64,000 nucleotides of DNA, taken from assembly GCF_000424305.1 (NCBI RefSeq), contig NZ_AUJQ01000005.1, forward strand, positions 1 to 64,000. The letters are read 5' to 3'. Below are positions 60,932 through 64,000 of the stretch, piece after piece (position 1 is the first letter of the stretch; each line of letters opens with the position of its first letter). Both the position numbers and the translations under genes were made by a program. The stretch comes from Pseudobutyrivibrio ruminis AD2017. Lineage in GTDB: Bacteria; Bacillota; Clostridia; Lachnospirales; Lachnospiraceae. Below the pieces are notes generated by a model, which saw only the letters and a program-made list of their open reading frames with translations, did not search any database and was not told the DNA's origin.

Positions 60932-62098
60932 ATGAAGGAAATATCATATAAAGAGCTTATGGAGCTCAGTAAAGATTCATATATATTAGTTGATACCAGA
61001 AATGAGGGAAGCCTTAAATATGGAATGATTCCAGGGGCAGTTAGCATCACTCATGAACTGTTTGAGACAGATTTAGAGGGTGTCTGCAATCGTCTGGACA
61101 AATCAAAGCAGATAATACTTTATTGCACCAGAGGTGTGGTTTCGGTTGAGGATGCTGCTGTTTTATCAGAGCAGGGATTTGATGCGGTAAGCCTTAAGGG
61201 CGGTTATAATAGTTATCTTTCAGCTATGATGGAGGCTCAGGATAATGAGGCAGAAGATGAGCTTAGAGAAAAGACTGCTGAGATAGAAAAGAGCATCAGA
61301 AAGAAATTCCATAAGACATTGTTTTCTCCATTTGCAAGAGCTTGCAAGCAGTACGAGCTTATAAAGGAAGGTGACCATATCGCCGTATGTATTTCAGGTG
61401 GTAAGGATTCCATGCTGATGGCTAAGCTATTTCAGGAGATTAAGAGACATCAGAAGGTTAATTTTGATCTTACTTTTCTTGTAATGGATCCTGGCTACAG
61501 TGAGGTTAACCGCAAGCTTATTGAAAGTAATGCCAAGCTAATGGGTATCCCAATTGTAATATATGAAAGCGATATTTTTGATGCTGTGGATACAGTAGAT
61601 AAGAATCCTTGCTACTTGTGTGCCAGAATGCGCCGTGGTCATCTTTATTTCAAGGCTAAGGAGCTTGGCTGCAACAAGATAGCACTTGGCCACCACTATG
61701 ATGATGTTATAGAAACTATTCTGATGGGCATGCTTTATGGCGCCCAGATACAGACAATGATGCCTAAGCTTCATTCTACTAATTTTGAAGGCATGGAGCT
61801 AATCAGACCACTGTATCTTATCAGACAGGATGATATCATTGCATGGCAAAGATACAACGGCTTACACTTCCTACAGTGTGCCTGTCATTTCACCGAGACC
61901 TGTGACAGCTGTTCTGTAGATGGAACCAGTGCATCAAAGCGTCTCGAAACAAGAAACTTAATTGCAGAGCTTAAGAAGGTAAATCCTTATGTGGAATCAA
62001 ACATTTTCCGCAGTGTTGAAAATGTAAATCTTGCCACAGTAATTGCTTACAAACAGGATGGTGTAAAGCATCATTTCTTAGATGATTATGATAACTAA
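60932..62098 (+). CDS. Rhodanese-TtcA-like fusion (sulfur-transfer ATPase)
   Basis: 388 residues. Residues 1-100 are a rhodanese domain with persulfide Cys65 (IILYCTRGV). The rest is an ATP-pyrophosphatase of the TtcA/TilS group: SGGKDS (155-160), CYLC (227-230) and GHHYDD, with later Cys in CACHFTETCDSC. The fusion links a sulfur carrier to a tRNA-thiolation-like enzyme. Start at 60932 has GAGGAG 3 nt upstream; the frame is open to ATG 60899, whose ribosome site touches it. Stop overlaps the convergent rrf2 stop by 4 nt. Confidence 0.88.
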   Translation: MKEISYKELMELSKDSYILVDTRNEGSLKYGMIPGAVSITHELFETDLEGVCNRLDKSKQIILYCTRGVVSVEDAAVLSEQGFDAVSLKGGYNSYLSAMMEAQDNEAEDELREKTAEIEKSIRKKFHKTLFSPFARACKQYELIKEGDHIAVCISGGKDSMLMAKLFQEIKRHQKVNFDLTFLVMDPGYSEVNRKLIESNAKLMGIPIVIYESDIFDAVDTVDKNPCYLCARMRRGHLYFKAKELGCNKIALGHHYDDVIETILMGMLYGAQIQTMMPKLHSTNFEGMELIRPLYLIRQDDIIAWQRYNGLHFLQCACHFTETCDSCSVDGTSASKRLETRNLIAELKKVNPYVESNIFRSVENVNLATVIAYKQDGVKHHFLDDYDN

Positions 62099-62496
62099 CT
62101 GTTAACTAAATCGCTGAGCTTCTTGCCATAGAAGAAGTCTCTTTCAAGTAGATAAAATTCAGTCCACATTGGGAGTGTCTTGCATACTCCCTCGCGAGGG
62201 CAGTCTTTCGCACCGTCAGCCAGACATGCTACAGGTGCGAGGCTGCCCTCTAATAACTCTATAATCTCTCCAACGGAATACTCTTCCGGCTTTCTTGTAA
62301 GCTTGTAGCCGCCGCCCTTACCGCTGACACCAGCAACTAGGCCGCCTTTAACAAGTTCCTTAACAATAATCTCTAAATACTTCTTTGAAATATCCTGACG
62401 CTCTGCAATATCCTTAAGAGGAATATAAGCCTCAGAATGCTGCTGCGCCAAATCTATCATAACGCGTAGTGCGTATCTTCCTTTTGTACTAAACAT
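62095..62496 (-). CDS. Rrf2-family regulator with three cysteines (IscR-like)
   Basis: 133 residues: STKGRYALRVMIDLAQ winged helix, ISKKYLEIIVKELVKGGLV, GKGGGYKLTRKPEEYSVGEII and three Cys (91, 99, 105) in the place where IscR/NsrR bind a Fe-S cluster. It would sense cluster status and control Fe-S genes. A box of type AAGTAGGTAAT occurs in its own promoter (62533), at nifS and at 63431. Start 62496 is preceded by GGAGG on the minus strand. Confidence 0.9.
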   Translation of the reverse strand: MFSTKGRYALRVMIDLAQQHSEAYIPLKDIAERQDISKKYLEIIVKELVKGGLVAGVSGKGGGYKLTRKPEEYSVGEIIELLEGSLAPVACLADGAKDCPREGVCKTLPMWTEFYLLERDFFYGKKLSDLVNS

Positions 62497-62518
62497 AATC
62501 GTAACCTCCTATTACCAT

Positions 62519-62570
62519 ATTTTACGATAGGTAAGTAGGTAATTGCAAGACTCTACAGTTTTTTTAATAT
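62519..62570. promoter_or_regulatory. Divergent promoters of rrf2 and the C_GCAxxG gene with Rrf2 box
   Basis: The palindromic TTGCAA (62543-62548) can serve as -35 in both directions: TAATAT (62565-62570) on the plus strand, and TAAAAT (62524-62519) on the minus strand. The box AAGTAGGTAAT (62533-62543) lies in the minus-strand spacer and just ahead of the plus-strand promoter. Confidence 0.5.
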
Positions 62571-62617
62571 TAATGGTAATATAGAAAAAATAACTTAGCA
62601 AAAGGAGATATAAGGAA

Positions 62618-63013
62618 ATGACAATAGAAGAAAGAGCTGACTTGGCAGCTAATTTAAAGGCAACAGGCCAGTGCAACTGCACACAGTCTGTACTAAAGGC
62701 ATTTGAAGATAAGATTGATATTGCTCCAGAGGAGCTTTCAAAGCTTGCAGCTGGCTTCGCAGCAGGCATGGGTTGTATGGAAAGCACCTGCGGTGCCCTT
62801 ATCGGCGCTGTAATGACAGCCGGTATGATTACAGAAGGAAAAGGCACCCCTAGATACTCAAAGGAAATGGTAAGCAAGTTCAATGACAGATGTGGCGCCA
62901 CAATCTGCAAGGATTTAAAAGGAATCTCCACAGGCCAGGTACTTTGCGAATGCCCTGAGTGTGTACGTAATGCAGTGCTTGCGTTGGGCGAGACTTTGGC
63001 AGTAGAAGATTAA
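62618..63013 (+). CDS. C_GCAxxG_C_C family cysteine-rich protein
   Basis: 131 residues with CNCTQSVL, GMGCMESTCGALIGAVM and later C...C (RCGATICKDL, CECPECV). The pattern C, G-C-x-x-x-x-C-G-A-x-x-G, C, C is the redox/iron-sulfur associated family annotated C_GCAxxG_C_C. It is divergent from the Rrf2 regulator and may be one of its targets. AAAGGAG precedes ATG 62618. The function is unknown. Confidence 0.88.
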   Translation: MTIEERADLAANLKATGQCNCTQSVLKAFEDKIDIAPEELSKLAAGFAAGMGCMESTCGALIGAVMTAGMITEGKGTPRYSKEMVSKFNDRCGATICKDLKGISTGQVLCECPECVRNAVLALGETLAVED

Positions 63014-63364
63014 GCTTTAAAACTCCCAGGCAACCAAAGGCATCTAATAAATTGGTTCATGTGGTGTTTATTATCGGAGGATTACATTAAATACTAAAGA
63101 AAATAGATTATTTCCGTATTAAATAGAAGATGATTACATGAATAATTGTGATATTGCATATTATATGGTAATTATTCAATGTGCCTTCATAGTGTAATAC
63201 CCATGTATTGCATGAGTGAGTAGAAGTTATGCCACACTCCTTGTAAAGCCTACGGAAATATCCTAAGATTATATAAAACTTATGTAATTTTTAGAAAACC
63301 AAAGCTTCATAGAGTTTAAATCTTAAATAAAGTGACAAAGAAAACTATTAAAATTTCAAGTAAC
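63014..63364. other. Intergenic region without recognisable gene
   Basis: About 350 bp, AT-rich, with frequent stops in all frames. I see no RNA gene, repeat or mobile element in it. It may contain the degraded end of a former gene, but nothing identifies it. Confidence 0.4.
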
Positions 63365-63408
63365 AATAGCCAGCTATAAATCAATTTGATAGCTGGCTAT
63401 TATTTTTT
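63365..63408 (+). terminator. Terminator-like hairpin before the SGNH gene
   Basis: AATAGCCAGCTAT (63365-63377) and ATAGCTGGCTATT (63389-63401) form a perfect 13-bp stem followed by ATTTTTT. The arm resembles that after nhaC (58687-58698). Confidence 0.75.
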
Positions 63409-63424
63409 ACAATTATAAAGCCTA

Positions 63425-63453
63425 TTGACCTAGTAGGTAATAAGAATTAATAT
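63425..63453 (+). promoter_or_regulatory. Promoter of the SGNH gene with Rrf2-type box
   Basis: TTGACC (63425-63430), 17-nt spacer, TAATAT (63448-63453). TAGTAGGTAAT (63431-63441) lies immediately after the -35, as in the nifS promoter. Confidence 0.6.
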
Positions 63454-63485
63454 ATGTCACATAATAACAAGAAAGGAGGTACCAC

Positions 63486-64000
63486 ATGAAAAACATCTTA
63501 TGTTTTGGGGATTCAAATACATACGGGCTACGTCCAGATAATGGTGATAGATATGCCAGAGATGTCAGATGGACAGGGATTCTTTCCAAGAGGCTTGGCG
63601 ATAAAGATTACAGAATCGTTGAAGAAGGCTTATGTGGAAGAACTACTGTTTTTGAAGATAGCACACGTATTGGTAGGAATGGCTCTCTTTACTTGCCGGT
63701 TTTTTTGGAGTCACATTATCCAATTGATACAGTAGTACTGATGCTTGGAACTAACGATTGTAAATCAATTTATAATGCTTCCTCTACAGTGATTGGCAGA
63801 GGAATAGAAATCCTTCTTAAACAAATTAGAGCGTATAAAAAAGACATGGACATCATCTTAATATCACCTATTCATCTAGGCGAAAAAGTATGGATGAAAA
63901 AGTACGATCCAGAGTTTAATGAAAATTCAGTGGTTACCTCCAAGGAGTTGAAGGCAGTATTTAAAAAGCTTGCGGAGGAATATGATTGTAAGTTTTTGGC
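63486..64000 (+). CDS. SGNH/GDSL hydrolase, cut by right window edge
   Basis: Frame from ATG 63486 (GAAAGGAGG upstream) is open to the end of the window (171 codons visible). Block I GDSNTYGL has the catalytic Ser, block III GTNDC the conserved Asn, and the C-terminal His block lies beyond the edge. This is the arylesterase-like branch that deacetylates or de-esterifies sugars and lipids. No signal peptide, so cytoplasmic. Control by the Rrf2-type box is inference. Confidence 0.88.
   Translation, partial: MKNILCFGDSNTYGLRPDNGDRYARDVRWTGILSKRLGDKDYRIVEEGLCGRTTVFEDSTRIGRNGSLYLPVFLESHYPIDTVVLMLGTNDCKSIYNASSTVIGRGIEILLKQIRAYKKDMDIILISPIHLGEKVWMKKYDPEFNENSVVTSKELKAVFKKLAEEYDCKFL

Noticed and set aside
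63014-63364. Small frames such as one starting near 63138
   Set aside because: Under 20 codons, no ribosome site, no similarity to any family.

Overview
The window looks like chromosomal DNA of a low-GC anaerobic Firmicute of the Lachnospiraceae (Butyrivibrio/Pseudobutyrivibrio/Roseburia-like). This is inferred from gene content: GlgC/GlgD glycogen synthesis, a large wall- or membrane-anchored multi-CBM alpha-amylase, a CUT2 pentose transporter, desulfoferrodoxin instead of aerobic defence, NifS/NifU with an Rrf2 regulator, a flagellin methylase homologue, AGGAGG ribosome sites and short U-tailed terminators. No tRNA, rRNA or CRISPR array was seen.

Layout. 0-1 kb: 3' end of an IS1182-like transposase, then a gene-poor stretch. 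That stretch has a well-formed promoter and ribosome site for a 30-residue hydrophobic peptide, followed by a second strong promoter for a short RNA whose 5' end is complementary to the peptide's start region (a type I toxin-antitoxin candidate). 1-8.9 kb: housekeeping and accessory genes (XRE membrane regulator, superoxide reductase, shikimate-kinase-like protein, SprT-like protein, secreted protein, GNAT, AraC, RNase H, aldo/keto reductase). 9-17.7 kb: a sugar module with a FucI-family isomerase, FGGY kinase, ROK repressor and three-gene CUT2 ABC transporter. 17.8-21 kb: HAD phosphatase and glgC-glgD. 21-24.1 kb: a degenerate amidase and a PadR-DUF1700-like-DUF4097-like operon with an elaborate operator. 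24-30.4 kb: a PRTase with a degenerate PRPP loop, an MCP remnant, an orphan response regulator and the giant alpha-amylase. 30.4-30.8 kb: a 365-bp non-coding array of 14 short boxes in strictly alternating orientation and near-constant spacing; this is the most striking unexplained signal here.

31-50 kb: HAD phosphatase, a FIST sensor paired with a soluble chemoreceptor, a PTS-IIC-like permease, CapA, FliB, pta, recJ, a lipase-like/membrane protein/methyltransferase/hslO cluster, L,D-transpeptidase, hisC, small membrane proteins and a GH25 lysozyme. 50-55.5 kb: an ECF S-component divergent from a MocR-like regulator that lacks the PLP lysine, a polar amino-acid ABC transporter and a PutP symporter. 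55.5-64 kb: iron-sulfur and sulfur genes (nifS-nifU, a rhodanese/TtcA-like fusion, an Rrf2 regulator, a C_GCAxxG_C_C protein), with NhaC, an ART-like toxin/XRE antitoxin pair, an FNT channel and a partial SGNH hydrolase. A box of the form WAGTAGGTWAT recurs at the nifS, rrf2 and SGNH promoters and suggests a small Rrf2 regulon.

Functional links. The isomerase, kinase, ROK and ABC genes fit one pentose-uptake pathway. The amylase, glgC/D and phosphatases fit starch degradation and storage. Several proteins keep a fold but have lost catalytic residues (shikimate kinase-like, amidase-like, PRTase, MocR), so the window is comparatively rich in apparent pseudo-enzymes. All family assignments come from reading motifs; no database search was run.
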